In this document: positions 11,041 to 21,480 of the stretch, piece by piece
Position numbering within the stretch: the stretch's first letter is position 1
How the letters are laid out: each line of letters begins with the position of its first letter
NCBI GenBank assembly: GCA_019454045.1
Contig: SKCR01006524.1
Location: 1-64,000, forward strand
Source of the DNA: Zanthoxylum bungeanum
Taxonomy: Eukaryota; Streptophyta; Magnoliopsida; Sapindales; Rutaceae
Length of the DNA stretch: 64,000 nucleotides
Reading direction: 5' to 3'
Position numbers and translations under genes: made by a program
The notes under the pieces: generated by a model
What the model saw: only the letters and a program-made list of their open reading frames with translations
Databases searched by the model: none
Told to the model about the DNA's origin: nothing

Positions 11041-12350
11041 CCCCCAATCTGTTCGGAGATTCCTCTTGCCTCACATCCCCAGAATTAACCCCGGCACGAG
11101 ACCCAGCTATACAGCCATAGCAGTAGTCAAAGCTTACAACTGTTCAGTGATCTTGGCGAGACCGTTCTCTAACTGATCCATACGGGACACCTCATTATCG
11201 GATTCACTCATACTTGTTCTTTTAGTGAGTCTTGTCCCCTTCTAAACCCAAACGGTATCTATGATGTCTTTTTGAGACATAGATGGTGTTAACATGATAT
11301 ATGTATGTATGAGGTGCATGTAACATATATAACATACTAAATCAATTATAACTCTCAAACAAATCGGCCTGTTATCATTTTAGAATCTTTCGGGCTAATT
11401 GTCATAGGAGTGAACCTATCCTAGTTTAAATGGCCCAATGAGTTCACATCTCCTGACAAAGTGCCCGACTAAATCCAAATGGTAATGTTCTGAACACAAT
11501 CACAAAGTGGCCCATCAATCGCTTAGAAGCCTTTGGCCTAATAGTCATGAAATATGTTCTTGTCCCAGTTTAAATGGCCCAATAAGCCCATATCCCATGA
11601 CAAATGGTCCAAATGGATCCAAACGACGATGTTCCCAAACACAAGCATAGAAGAAAGATGATGCAAACATGACATAATAATTTCTACATAATGGGCCATC
11701 AACATTTCAGAAGCTTTGGGCCTAATAGTCATAAGGTACGAACTTGCCCCAGTTTAAATGGCCCAGCAAGCCCGCATTTCTGACAATAGTCCAACTGCAC
11801 CCAAATGAGGATGGTCCACAAGCACATATTCAAGGAAATAATTGTTACTTTAGCCAACCCGGTCTATGGGTGGGTTAGCAAGAGTATAGACAAAGGCTCT
11901 CACCGGCGAAGGATGGCCCACAACTAGGTCTCCCCACTCAAGGGTTCGAGCAACCAAGTGAGCGCACCATTTTTTATACACTAAGGTACGTGCCAATGAG
12001 CTATGGTGTGTGACGGACTGTCAAATGGATTTCCCGTTGTAGATTCCCCAGAGGGAAGGTGGAGCGAGGCTCACTTAAATACCCAAGCCTCTTAGGCTCT
12101 TATCGCTTGGTGTCAGGAATAAACAACGAGTCCTCCAAATTAGTCCATCACAATAGGCTACGAGTAGATGGCTATCTAGGTGCCTTCACAGCTTTTCCTT
12201 CTAGAAAGGTAGTAGTGAATGAAGGAAGACACCAAACCATTACCTAGCCTCAAAATGCCTTTGATTAAACCCTCACTTTATCCACTATAGACACGGTCAA
12301 TTAAAACATAAATCAAACATCACAAGACAATATTTCGGGGCCGATTCTCT
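11041..12350 (-). other. E1 untranslated leader with degenerate repeats
   Basis: No coding signal was recognised here. Three diverged copies of a GGGCCTAATAGTCAT ... CCCAGTTTAAATGGCCCA ... CAAATGG module occur, with starts near 11395, 11538 and 11721 (spacing 143 and 183 bp). The rest shows nothing I can name. In some Ogre elements an additional ORF precedes gag; none is visible here. Confidence 0.6.
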
Positions 12351-12369
12351 ATCCCCAGTGGAGTCGCCA
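12351..12369 (-). other. E1 primer-binding site (tRNA-Arg)
   Basis: The minus-strand sequence TGGCGACTCCACTGGGGAT starts three bases inside the 5' LTR. From memory of plant tRNA-Arg(ACG), whose 3' end reads GATCCCCAGTGGAGTCG plus CCA, the complementarity is complete over 19 nt. A tRNA-Arg primer is the usual one for Ogre-type elements. Confidence 0.88.
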
Positions 12370-12372
12370 GAC

Positions 12373-14727
12373 TGTGGGAACACAGGAACTGGGCGACGCA
12401 TGCTGTCCCGGGCTCGCGGCCCGTCGGGGAGTACGGAGTAGCCACGGGGGACTAAACCGGAGAATAATGGAGTCGCCACCCGGTGTGAACCAGGAAAATG
12501 AGATTTAAGGCCGCACTCACCCCTCGCAAGGGAAGACCTCAAACCGTTGGGTTCGGAATGGTCCATTACTTATGCCACTTGTAATGACAGGATTTATGTA
12601 ATAATTTAATCAGGCTTAAGTAACACTTATTTCCAAGAGTATCATGCTTCTAAATTCACAGGTACACAAAAAAACTTATGCATACATTTCACATATATCT
12701 CACATTAAGAACACATGCCTGAAAAATACCTCAAAGTAACAAGAACATACAACTTCATTAAGCATATCATATTCATGAAAAAAACACTAGCATACATGTG
12801 AGCACTTTTCCAAGTGATACATGGCGTTTGATAACACGTTCGAACGGAAATGAAACAGAATGCTCAGTTCCGTATGGCGTTTGTTAACCGTTCGAACGGA
12901 AATGAAACAGATTGCTCACGTTCGTATGGCGTTTGTTAACGCGTTTCGAAGGAAATGAAACAGAATGCTCATGTTCGTATGGCGTTCGTGAACGCGTTCG
13001 AACAGAAATGAGACCTGGCATGATAAGGCAAAATGAATACGCGTTCGAGTTGCGTTCGTAAACGCGTTCGAATGGAACAGACCTGATGCTGAAATGGACG
13101 CGATACATAAACAACAAAATAAAGGGGCGCGGCGACCAGTACTGCCGTAAAAGTGGACTTTTGGGGCTCTTGTTCTCTCAAAGAGAGGACCTTTAGACCA
13201 ACATACTAAGCCCATGCGCGTCACATCACAACACATGAAATAAAGACAATAAAAGTGTAGGACTTCGTATGGACCAATTGAACGTACATTCAACCCCAAC
13301 AAACTTCGTCCAGCGCGGCGAAGTAGTGTCACAAAGGTGGACTTTTAGGCTCTTCGTCTCTCGAATAGAGGACCTTTGGACTAACTCACTAAGCCCATGC
13401 GCTCGATCGCATCATACATACAAAATAAAGCCAATCATATCAAAACCAAGTATGGCCGTTTGAACACATCTTACATCCAATCCGAACACACATCAACCGA
13501 CGCGGCAAAGCATCGTGGTAAAGGGTTTTTAAACCCCTCCCCATAAGGGATCTTTCATTCCACTTACTAAGCCCATGCGCTGATTGAACCATGCATAAAA
13601 AGATAAAGACAATCATATCAAACTAGTATGCCCGATTGAACGTATCTTGCATCCAACCGAACACACATCAACCGGCGCGGCAAAGCATCGTGGTAAAGGG
13701 CTTTAGCCCTCCCCATAGGGGATCTTTCATTCCACTTACTAAGCCCATGCGCTCGATTGAATCATGCATAAATAAACAACACCTACGAATTCAAGTGACG
13801 AAAAATAAATAAACAAAGCAACACAAAACAAAAGAGGGTGCCGTTTACTCAAGCGTTACATGGAGTTGTGTCCCGAGTACAGATCATATACCATCCATTC
13901 GGAATCGGCTATGAAATTTATGTCCGGGTTTCCATCCGATATACCGCGAGAGTTGACACGTCTCTCATTTTATTCCACAGCCACAACATACTACATCTCA
14001 TAATTCATGCATATTTATTTACTCAAAGGCCACAACATGCAACACGACAATCACACAAGCAATATTTAAGAAATAGTACAAAAGCGAGTGTGAAAGATAC
14101 CCTCAGGTCTAACCTTTTAGCCTACTTTCAGGCTTGCGTTTCACGGATGTCGGAAGGGTACATCTCCTCAACTTCTCCGGTTCACTGGTTTAGCGTCCTA
14201 GCTTACTGCTTGGCTGTTTGGACTCCGTTCTGCTACAGTTCGGCCTCTATTTTGCTGCTCACTGTTCAGGTCACTTGTTTGACGTTTCCATGGATTGTTC
14301 CGAGTTTTTACGTGGGTTCTTAGTGCAGTTGTGTGTGATTATTTTAAAGATTATGAATGCAGTCTTATGGACTGTATGAGGCTGTGATTTTAATGTTTAA
14401 TGTTTAATTTAATTAAATGAGATGTGTTTTATGGGCTTTGGGGAGCTAAAGGGCTGGGGTACGAGGCTAGCAGCAAAACCAGAAACACCGACGCCGTTCG
14501 AACGCAATTCGCACGCTACACGAACGTCCGCAATCTGCCTGACGTTCGAACGAAGTAACGAACGCAGCACTAACGAAGACAGTGATCTTGTGACATGATC
14601 TTGATGACGTACTTATTTCGAATTTCCCCTTCCGACCTTCGTTTCCCGCAATATCCTTAGCTAAAAAGGTAGTGCCTCCAACTGAGACTCATCATCGGGT
14701 TTCACATGCGAAAATGCAATGCCTACA
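12373..14727 (-). repeat. E1 5' LTR (2355 bp, two internal deletions)
   Basis: This is the partner of 1117-4494. Relative to that copy it lacks about 290-380 bp at 12821-12826 (the junction reads GATACATGGCGTTTGATAAC) and about 650 bp near 14378-14392 (the junction is in a GATTTTAATG context). Both junctions show short microhomology (TGG and TTT). The remainder aligns closely with scattered single-base changes and one-base indels. Confidence 0.92.
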
Positions 14728-14813
14728 ATCATTCTATAAATATTTTGTGCAGTATGTTGGTCATCAAGAACTCTAAATGCAATAAGTCATTTTTGCATGG
14801 AAAATGATGCATC
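14728..14813 (-). pseudogene. hAT transposase, short middle piece between E1 and M1
   Basis: On the minus strand the 86 bases read through a conserved hAT stretch (LIAFRVLDDQHTAQNIYRM) with one in-frame stop just before it. It continues directly from the segment at 15800 when M1 is removed and into 1-1116 when E1 is removed. The M1 duplication uses bases 14806-14813 and the E1 duplication uses 14728-14732. Confidence 0.85.
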
Positions 14814-15799
14814 TAGGGGTGAGCAAAACCGGTTTCGGTTCCAGTTCCGCATGGAACCGGAACCTACACGGAAAAATTCGGTTCTGCATTAAGTGGAATC
14901 GGAACCTACCCAATTAAACAGGGTACCCTATTATTCGGCTCTAATATGGTTCCGGTCCGATTCCTAATTACCCTATTTTAATGAAAACTACATTCCAATA
15001 CGAGTCCGTATGAAAAAAAATGGGGACCAAATCGGACTGCGGAAGCTCAAGAACGAAGAAAATGAAGTTTTAGGCAAGTTATCAGTGCATTGAGTTGCCT
15101 AGTTGTGAAAGATTGGGTATGCTATGTTTAAAGCTGAATCAAAGCAAATTAAAAAATAAATGGACAATCAATGGGAAGAATGATATCGTTTCATTTAATC
15201 TCTCTACATCATCCGTCAGCTCCTCCATCAGTTTGTAGAGTCCTGCAAGCAACAGCATAAAAATGATCAAAATGGATGAAATATTACAACAAAAAATTTG
15301 TGCCACTAACCTTCAAATTCATTTCTAAGTTCTGCATTTTGAGATTTTTGCAAAGAAAGTTTCAATGACAATTGATGCGTCTGCAGACCAACATTCAGAA
15401 ACAGCAGTAAAAGAAACAACAACTATATTTTCCGCAGTTCCTTCACTTTTTTGTCATTCTCCTCAACCAAATTCTAGTATTGTGGAATCAAAGAGACCAT
15501 TAACATGATGAGCAAATGCCAAATAGCAGACAAAAGCAAGCACACGGAGGTTCAAATTTTTTGAATGCAGCTACCACTCAAATAGTAGTGAAACTGGTTC
15601 TATATTCGATTCCAAAAACCGGTTCCATGGTCCGGTTCCGGTTCTGATCATTTTGGAATCGGAACCTACCCGGATAAAATCGGTTCCTTCATTTTTGGAA
15701 CCGGAACCTACCCGATTACAACCGGTTCCGGTTCCAAACCCGGAAAATCGGTCTGGTTCCAACCGGTTCCGGGTCTACCCGGAACCGGTTCTCACCCCT
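14814..15799 (-). mobile_element. M1: non-autonomous hAT element with apparent captured exons
   Basis: The ends read TAGGGGTGAGCAAAACCGG on the left and AACCGGTTCTCACCCCT on the right, forming inverted repeats with the CGGTTC-rich subterminal blocks usual for plant hAT elements. Flanking 8-mers GATGCATC (14806-14813) and CATGCATC (15800-15807) match at 7 of 8 positions, as expected for a hAT duplication. The host site is the hAT transposase coding sequence, whose frame is continuous across it. There is no transposase in the 986 bp. The middle 15139-15473 looks like exons of an unrelated gene. Confidence 0.88.
15139..15473 (-). pseudogene. Captured host-gene fragment inside M1 (coiled-coil exons with introns)
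   Basis: Read on the minus strand there are three exon-like blocks with introns between them. Block one (15473-15429) follows an acceptor ACTAG and encodes NLVEENDKKVKELRK. Block two (15380-15311) follows a CTGCAG acceptor, encodes THQLSLKLSLQKSQNAELRN and onward, and ends at a G/GTTAGT donor. A 68-bp intron (15310-15243) ends TTGCAG. Block three (15242 onwards) encodes LYKLMEELTDDVERLNE. The phases join without a break and the sequence is heptad-like, consistent with a coiled coil. The donor after block one is not canonical (AAAATATAG context), perhaps mutated. The donor gene is not recognised. Codons after RLNE may be intron or unrelated. Confidence 0.6.
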
Positions 15800-16426
15800 C
15801 ATGCATCAATCCAATGACAAGTCACACCCATGTATGAGTGTGTTTGTCAATGGTCACTCCAAATATCTGAACATATAGAAATACGACATTTAATCTCTTT
15901 AAATATTTCATTTAAAATAATTTTACCATCTTTGTATAATTTAAAAATATGACGTTTTGTTGTGTTTCGAGTCATTCTACATGCAGCAGGATTTAAAGCA
16001 TTATGCAAGTAATTAGTAAAATGAAGTTTTTCACCAAAGCTTAAAGAAAGATGTGTCATACAAGTTAATTTCGTAAATTCTTCTCTATTTTTTGCATCAG
16101 AATATTTAAATAAATCTACAGCACTCGTACCTCTACTAGATGATACGTACCTGGCCATTTGAGTTTGCGTCGTATCAAGTCCAAGTTCAACCGCATGATG
16201 TCTTTCCAGGTGCTTGATCATATTGCCGTATCCACCAGAAAATTTGTAGGAAACCCCACAATGGTTGCAAACTGCTCTTGAACTTTCATCGTCTTGGTCT
16301 AAATGAAAATGAATTTTGAAAACATCCGAGGAACGAGACTTCTCTTCTTTGTGATTGTGAACCGACAGTAGGGCCGCTCTCTTGGGTTGACATATTTGAC
16401 ATTATGTTCTCAGATGAGCTTTCCAT
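15800..16426 (-). pseudogene. hAT transposase, N-terminal part with BED zinc finger
   Basis: The likely start ATG is at 16426-16424 (MESSSENIMSNMSTQESG). After a frameshift near 16340 comes a BED-type finger with the pattern AVCNHCG ... HLERHH (16200-16290). Then comes the dimer/catalytic entry region in a 124-codon open stretch at 15847-16221 (TKLTCMTHLSLSFGEKLHF, CRISICSDIWSDH). Just after WSDH a TGA replaces the expected Trp codon, and the reading continues as QTHSYMGVTCHWIDA to the M1 insertion. The rest of the gene is at 14728-14813 and 1-1116. The family is certain; the copy is dead because of two insertions, several stops and a frameshift. Confidence 0.85.
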
Positions 16427-16866
16427 TTGTTGTTTAAGAAATAAGTAAGAAGAATAAGAAAATTAACTAATTGAGAATGATAATAACTAATTGAGAATAA
16501 GAGAATTGTAGGAATTGAGAAATTTGAGAAATTGGTGTGTTGAAATAATGAAAAATGACCCAAATTTATAGAGTTTTAGAATTTTTTATACCAAAAATGC
16601 CCCTTAATATAATCGTTTTATTACCGTTATTATAGGTATATTAGGAATTAACTATTTCAATTTTTTTAATGGCCGTTAAGGCTTTTTTTTTGTATTAAGG
16701 GGTAGGGAGCCGTTGGGGGAGAAAGGGTTCCTGTTGGAACCGCTGGAACCTTATGGTTCCAGCGGTTCCAACCGGTTCGGTCGGGGGTGGAACCCCAACC
16801 GAACCGGTCAATCACGGTTCCGGTTTCAGAATCGGTTGGAACCGGAACCGTCCGGTTCCGATACCA
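16427..16866 (-). other. 5' terminal region of the hAT element
   Basis: An AT-rich leader at 16427-16700 is followed at 16715-16866 by a block of GGTTCCAACCGGTT-type subterminal repeats. This block closely resembles the right end of M4 (both contain CCAACCGGTTCGGTC followed by a GGGTG.GAACCC module). It fits the subterminal transposase-binding region of a hAT element. The exact terminus, TIR and duplication could not be fixed; 16866 is approximate. Confidence 0.6.
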
Positions 16867-16956
16867 AGTCACGTCCATTGTGGACTCAAATGATGTGTTA
16901 CACTATTACTATTAATTGTCTTTTTACCAAACATAGTCTCTATTGCTGTTGATATA

Positions 16957-17867
16957 TGTTGATGGGGATTTCTGCAGCTAAGATATTTGAACAGTTCGGC
17001 ATGGGCAAAGAAGGAATTTCCCATTTTTTGGAGGATAAGATGTATTGGTCAGTCCTCGGACAGTTAGGGAATCCGAATACTTCTTTCTCAGAACCGACCG
17101 ACCAGGGGACATTGACACATATTTCAGAGACTGACGACATTAGAGTCGAGGCCGACCACAGTAGACCGGGGGCTCAGTTTGGTTTTATCTTACCTCATGG
17201 AACAAATTGATGAGCTCAGATGTTATGGATCGGGGTGGGAACAATCGAGGTGTTCGGCAAGTTTATTGGCCAACGTCCTATAACCGACACGTGACCATGA
17301 TAGTTTGAACTTTTCCCACTGAAATCTACTTTCGTATTTAAGCTCTTACAGGTTGTTATCATTAATGAAAATGTGTGACAATGTACTTTTACGGTGTGAT
17401 GTGACGGGAAATCATAGGGTAGGCTTTGCTTTCGACGATGGCAGATGGGGAAGAGAGCTTGTCAAATCGCCGAAGACCCGAGTGTTTGCGTCACAAAGAT
17501 ATAGGAACAATATTGTATATCCATTAGTATATAAGGAGAGAGTGATCTCATTTGTAAGGGTTGAAAAAGTTTTTATTCTAGCATTACGTGTAACAGACTC
17601 AAAAAAAAAACAAATAGCTCGGTTACTATTAGACCTGCCCTTAAACAGGTCGGTAGAGCTCGATTTGGTAATAAAACAACCCCATCTATTTTGTACCCGT
17701 GGACGTAGGCTGGATCAGTTCCGCCGAACCACGTTAAATACTATTTGTCGATTTTTGTGTTTATTGTCTTTGGTCTCCTAATAACCAAACAAATTCAAGG
17801 TTGAATGAGGATTGTCTCAGGAGGGTTATCTCGAAACTGCCCCTGGGACGAAAATAATCTGTTAACA
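16957..17867 (+). repeat. E2 5' LTR (911 bp)
   Basis: It runs from TGTTGATGGGG to CTGTTAACA and aligns with 39740-41149. A TATTTAAG element at about 17334, preserved in both copies, is a plausible TATA box. A CGTGG/CCACG stem-loop occupies 17698-17733. Confidence 0.92.
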
Positions 17868-17869
17868 GT

Positions 17870-17887
17870 TGGTGTCGTCTGTGGGGA
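17870..17887 (+). other. E2 primer-binding site
   Basis: TGGTGTCGTCTGTGGGGA starts two bases after the 5' LTR. It differs at two positions from the TGGCGCCGTCTGTGGGGA of E4 and E5. The priming tRNA is not assigned. Confidence 0.75.
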
Positions 17888-17918
17888 AAGAACAAAAAAC
17901 AACTTGCGTGGTAGGACG

Positions 17919-19334
17919 ATGGCGGAAGACGGGAACCATAGATCGTCGGAGAGTTCAACAACGGAGTGGATGGGAAAAATGGAGGAAAACATGCGGAATG
18001 ATATAGAGGAGAACTAGACCCTCATGAAGGCCATGTTGGAGAAGCTGGAAAGACTAGAAAAAGTGAATAATGAAAGGATGGAGGCTGGTCCAAGTCAGAG
18101 GAGAAACGAGATAACAGAAGGAAAAAGAGTGGTAGACCTAAGCGAAGATGAAGAACCCAAGAGGAAGGATCCCCAGAGGGTGAGGTCGGTTGTGATAGCA
18201 AGAACTTTGCGAGCGGAAAGAATGCGGGAAGAAGAAGATGAGAGACGGACCCCAGAGTCCTTCAGTAATAGCCCACGCTCTAAAGGAGGGGAAGATGAAA
18301 GACGCGATAGAGGGGATCGAGAGGCATCTAGTCACAAAACACATCGTGCTCGGAGTGGCAGACATGAAGAAGTTCGCGGCAGACAACGCGAGGCCACTGG
18401 CAACCACATGAAAGATTGGTTTAGAAAGGAAATGAGAAAGTGAGAAGATAACTTGAAGGCGAATAAAGGAGATAGTCGGGACATGGAGGCAGCCTCTCCC
18501 TTCACAGAATAAATCTTGTCCGCTGAATTTTCTAGGCGGTTCACCATGCATTTTATGAGCTCCTACAGGGGCCATACTGACCCTAAATCCCATATTGAAA
18601 GTTTTGTTTTGCTGATTGAGGTCCAAAGAATTGTGGGAGAGGCCATATACAGGGTGTTCCCTCTAACCCTGAGTGGGCCTGCAATTTTATGGTTTAGAAG
18701 TTTGACTCCGGGAAGCATCAGAAGTTTCTCTCAGCTCATGAAGTCCTTCGTCCGGCATTTCAAATGAGCATGTGTCCCAAATAAGACAGTAGGAGAGTTG
18801 AGATTGATGAATCATGGGGATGATGAGCCCCTAAAGAACTTTATTAAAAGATACCACAACTTAGTGCTCAAGGTCGGGGCGTACGAGTCATCGAAAGCAC
18901 TGGAAAGTCTCAAAGGGGCCCTTAGGGTGGGGAAATTGTGGACTCACCTGAGGGTGCATGACATCCCGGATTACGCCACTGCCCTGGAGTTGGCCATGAA
19001 GTTTGTGCTAATGGAAGAAGAAGAGAAGGTTGCCCGAAAAGGGGTAATTCAGAAAGAAAAGGTGGTGAGGCCGAAGTTACCTCGAAGACCGGACATAGAG
19101 TTGAGGAAGCCACCTTAAGACAAAGGGAGTTCAGGCCAGTGCCTCCCAGCAATTACCACAAGAAAGGAGGGTTCAAGCACAAGTAAATAATGTGGCCGGA
19201 GGGCCGGGGTACACACCTTTGAACAAGTCATTGGCTCAGATCGTCAAGGAAATTCAAGGAAGGGGCTTCCTGATGGAGCCTGATCTAGGGAAATATCTGG
19301 TGGAAAAGAAGAGTGGGAAATCTTACTGCGTGCA
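17919..19334 (+). pseudogene. gag: E2 gag, 5' part (interrupted by E3)
   Basis: The ATG at 17919 opens MAEDGNHRSSESSTTEWMGKM, the same start as gag of E4 and E5. A highly charged region (18024-18443) precedes the gag core with SYRGHTDPKSHIESFVLL, LSGPAILWFRSL, FSQLMKSFVRHF and LKNFIKRYHNLVLKVG. Stops at 18015, 18441, about 18510, 18765 and 19116 are all in the same frame, followed by a frame change at about 19130. It then reads GFLMEPDLGKYLVEKKSGKS up to the E3 insertion, inside the zinc-knuckle segment (KSYCVH). The remainder is at 24206-24349. The family role is RNA packaging and particle assembly; this copy is non-functional. Confidence 0.85.
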
Positions 19335-19944
19335 TGTGGATACTGGTTTTCGCCCGAGGTCCACAATCGAGAATTTGTAGGTTGGGGGCACTAACGATCT
19401 TGCAAAACAAAGGTAGAGTGAGAATGTAGATTACTGCCCACCAGTGTGGTGGGTGCCGTAGGCACTCCGACGCTCAAGTCAGTGATGAGGACGAGCTGTA
19501 AGTAATGGAAGATCAAGGCTAGAGATTACCTTGATCCCCGTGGATTACCGTGTGGGCTATGGGTCGGAGGGTCTGAGGGCTCTGGTGAGAATGATTAAGC
19601 TTTGGGTTGTAATACTTTTTGTCCCCACTTTCTCTTCTGGATCTCGGTTCCTTTTATAGGCTATTTGAGGTGAGATTCATGAATGCGTTAATTGACATAC
19701 GTTTTGTGTGTTGGTAACGGTCGTGTCATGAATGAGTATTATGGGCAGTCATGAAGACTGAAAACGGCTGGGTTATGAGTGGTATTTATGAGTCTAAGCG
19801 TTTCGTGGGCTGGCGTATAGTGTTTCTCCGAGCTTGGGCCTGCACAATATCTTTGGGTTCGGTTAGGGGGTTTCGGGGGTGCATTTAGCAGTGGGCCTGA
19901 GGCGAAAGGTCGAAATTAACCTTGGACCAAATTTGGCCCGTACA
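19335..19944 (-). repeat. E3 3' LTR (610 bp)
   Basis: It is the same length as 23596-24205 and starts and ends TG/CA. A run of scattered substitutions and a 3-bp indel near 19430 separate the two copies. Confidence 0.93.
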
Positions 19945-19962
19945 GTTTATCCCATACTTTCT
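19945..19962 (-). other. E3 polypurine tract (candidate)
   Basis: On the minus strand the bases beside the 3' LTR read AGAAAGTATGGGATAAAC. This is purine-rich and correctly placed, though interrupted by pyrimidines. Confidence 0.5.
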
Positions 19963-20281
19963 AAGTCAAGGAGTCATTGGCTTGGAGAATATTTGACGCA
20001 CGTGTCGAGACCATAGGATGAAGGTGTATCTGAGCGTCGATGCTGCCTATTGATTGAACCAAATGAATGTCAAGTTATGAACTTGACTCTACATGATCCA
20101 TCGTGGATGTTTCCATTCGAATGAGTTAGATGAAGGTTAACATCATGAACTTGACTCTACAAGAGCCATTGAGGAAGTACCCAATCGACTGAACCAGATG
20201 AAGGTCATGATATATGCCATACGACATGTGTAATATATGTCTACAACTTGACTCGAAATGAGTCCATGAGGGATCTCCCCT

Positions 20282-20560
20282 GTCGACTGAACCAGATGAA
20301 GGTTCAGGAGTTATTTCACAGGATATTGTCGTATGGACTGTAGGAAGTCTATATCTTCATTTGACTCGACATGAGTTCATTGAGGATGTCCCCGGTCGAC
20401 TGAACCAGATGAAGGTTCATGAGTTATTTCACAAGACATTGTCGTATGGACTGTAGGAAGTCAATGTCTTCATTTGACTCGACATGAGTCCATGGGGGAT
20501 GTCCCCGGTCGACTGAACCAGATGAAGGTTCAGGATAATCCCCATACTAAGGGTCGAAGA
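20282..20560. repeat. 113-bp tandem repeat in E3
   Basis: GTCGACTGAACCAGATGAAGG begins at 20282, 20395 and 20508, giving an exact 113-bp period. Related single copies without the full unit occur upstream from about 20045. The unit also contains ATTGTCGTATGGACTGTAGG. Confidence 0.88.
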
Positions 20561-21002
20561 ACCATGAGAGTCTTCAATATCTTTTAGACCAGATGAAGGT
20601 CTATGAAAGTCTTCACTCTACATACCTGATGAAGGTCCAAGAGTCTTTCCTTATCATACTACTAGACCTGATGAAGGTTATCACACATTCTCCTCATGAG
20701 GGTCCATGTGACTACGGTCGAATGGACTTGATAAAAGTCCAAGAAGGTCATCACTTCTCACTCTACTAGACCTGAAGAAGGTCAATGCGAGTTCTCATTC
20801 CTCATTCTACAAGACCTGACAAAGGTCTATGAGGATATAATTCCTCATTCTTCAAGACCTGACAAAAGTCAATGAGGGTATAATTCCTCATTCTACAGGA
20901 CTTGTAGTCTGAGACCATGTCGTCTGAAGACCATGAGACTACGGTCGAATGAACCTGATGAAGGTCCATGAGGGTTCTCATTCCTCATTCTACAAGACCA
21001 TA
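20561..21002. repeat. Irregular short repeats in E3 (AGACCTGATGAAGGTC family)
   Basis: There are many variant copies of AGACCTGA(T/C)(G/A)AAGGTC and TCATTCCTCATTCTACA at irregular spacing of about 45-65 bp. They appear derived from the same GATGAAGGTC module as the 113-bp repeat. Confidence 0.7.
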
Positions 21003-21480
21003 TATGTAGTGTCGAATGAGATCTTTAACGAGCGCCAAGCTTCATATGGTAGTGTCGACTGAGATCTTTAACAAGTGCCAAGCTTCACATGTGTAGTGTC
21101 GAATGAGATCCTTAACCAGTGTTAAGCTTCACACGTGTAGTGTCGAATGAGATTCTTAACAAGTGCCAAGCTTCACATGTGTAGTGTCGAATGATATCCT
21201 TGCCAAGTGCCAAGCTTCACACGTGTAGTGTCGAATGAGATCTTTGCCAAGCTTCACCTGTGTAGTATCGACTGAGATCTTTAACAAGTGCCAAGCTTCA
21301 CATGTGTAGTGTCGAATGAGATCTTTAACAAGTGCCAAGCTTCACCCGTGTAGTGTCGAATGAGATCTTTAACAAGTGCCAAGCTTCACATGTGTAGTGT
21401 CGAATGAGATCCTTGCCAAGCTTCACACGAGTAGTGTCAAATGAGATCCTTAACAAGTGCCAAGCTTCACATATGTAGTG
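21003..21480. repeat. 44-bp tandem repeat in E3 (about 11 copies)
   Basis: The unit consists of TGTAGTGTCGAATGAGATC, TTTAACAAGTGCCAAGC and TTCACATG. Copies vary by substitutions and by loss of the AACAAGTGCC part in a few units. Confidence 0.9.

Larger units (their letters stand above)
1117..14727 (-). mobile_element. E1: Ty3/gypsy LTR retrotransposon, Tat/Ogre-like lineage, 13.6 kb
   Basis: The element is bounded by long terminal repeats that start TGTGGG and end TACA, and is flanked by the 5-bp duplication ATCAT (1112-1116 and 14728-14732). Coding order on the minus strand is gag, protease, linker, RT-RNase H, second RNase H, integrase, so the right LTR is the 5' LTR. The primer-binding site (12351-12369) matches the 3' end of plant tRNA-Arg(ACG), and a purine tract abuts the left LTR. 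Duplicated RNase H, multi-kilobase LTRs, a tRNA-Arg primer and tandem repeats after integrase are traits of the Tat/Ogre group. No extra ORF precedes gag. Frameshifts in pol make this copy defective. It sits inside the hAT transposase. Confidence 0.93.

Noticed and set aside
11041..12350. Additional ORF upstream of gag, as in Ogre
   Set aside because: Looked for because E1 resembles Ogre, but only stretches of about 60 codons without any pattern are present.
21003..21480. CRISPR-like regular repeat pattern
   Set aside because: The units are head-to-tail minisatellites without unique spacers, inside a plant retrotransposon.
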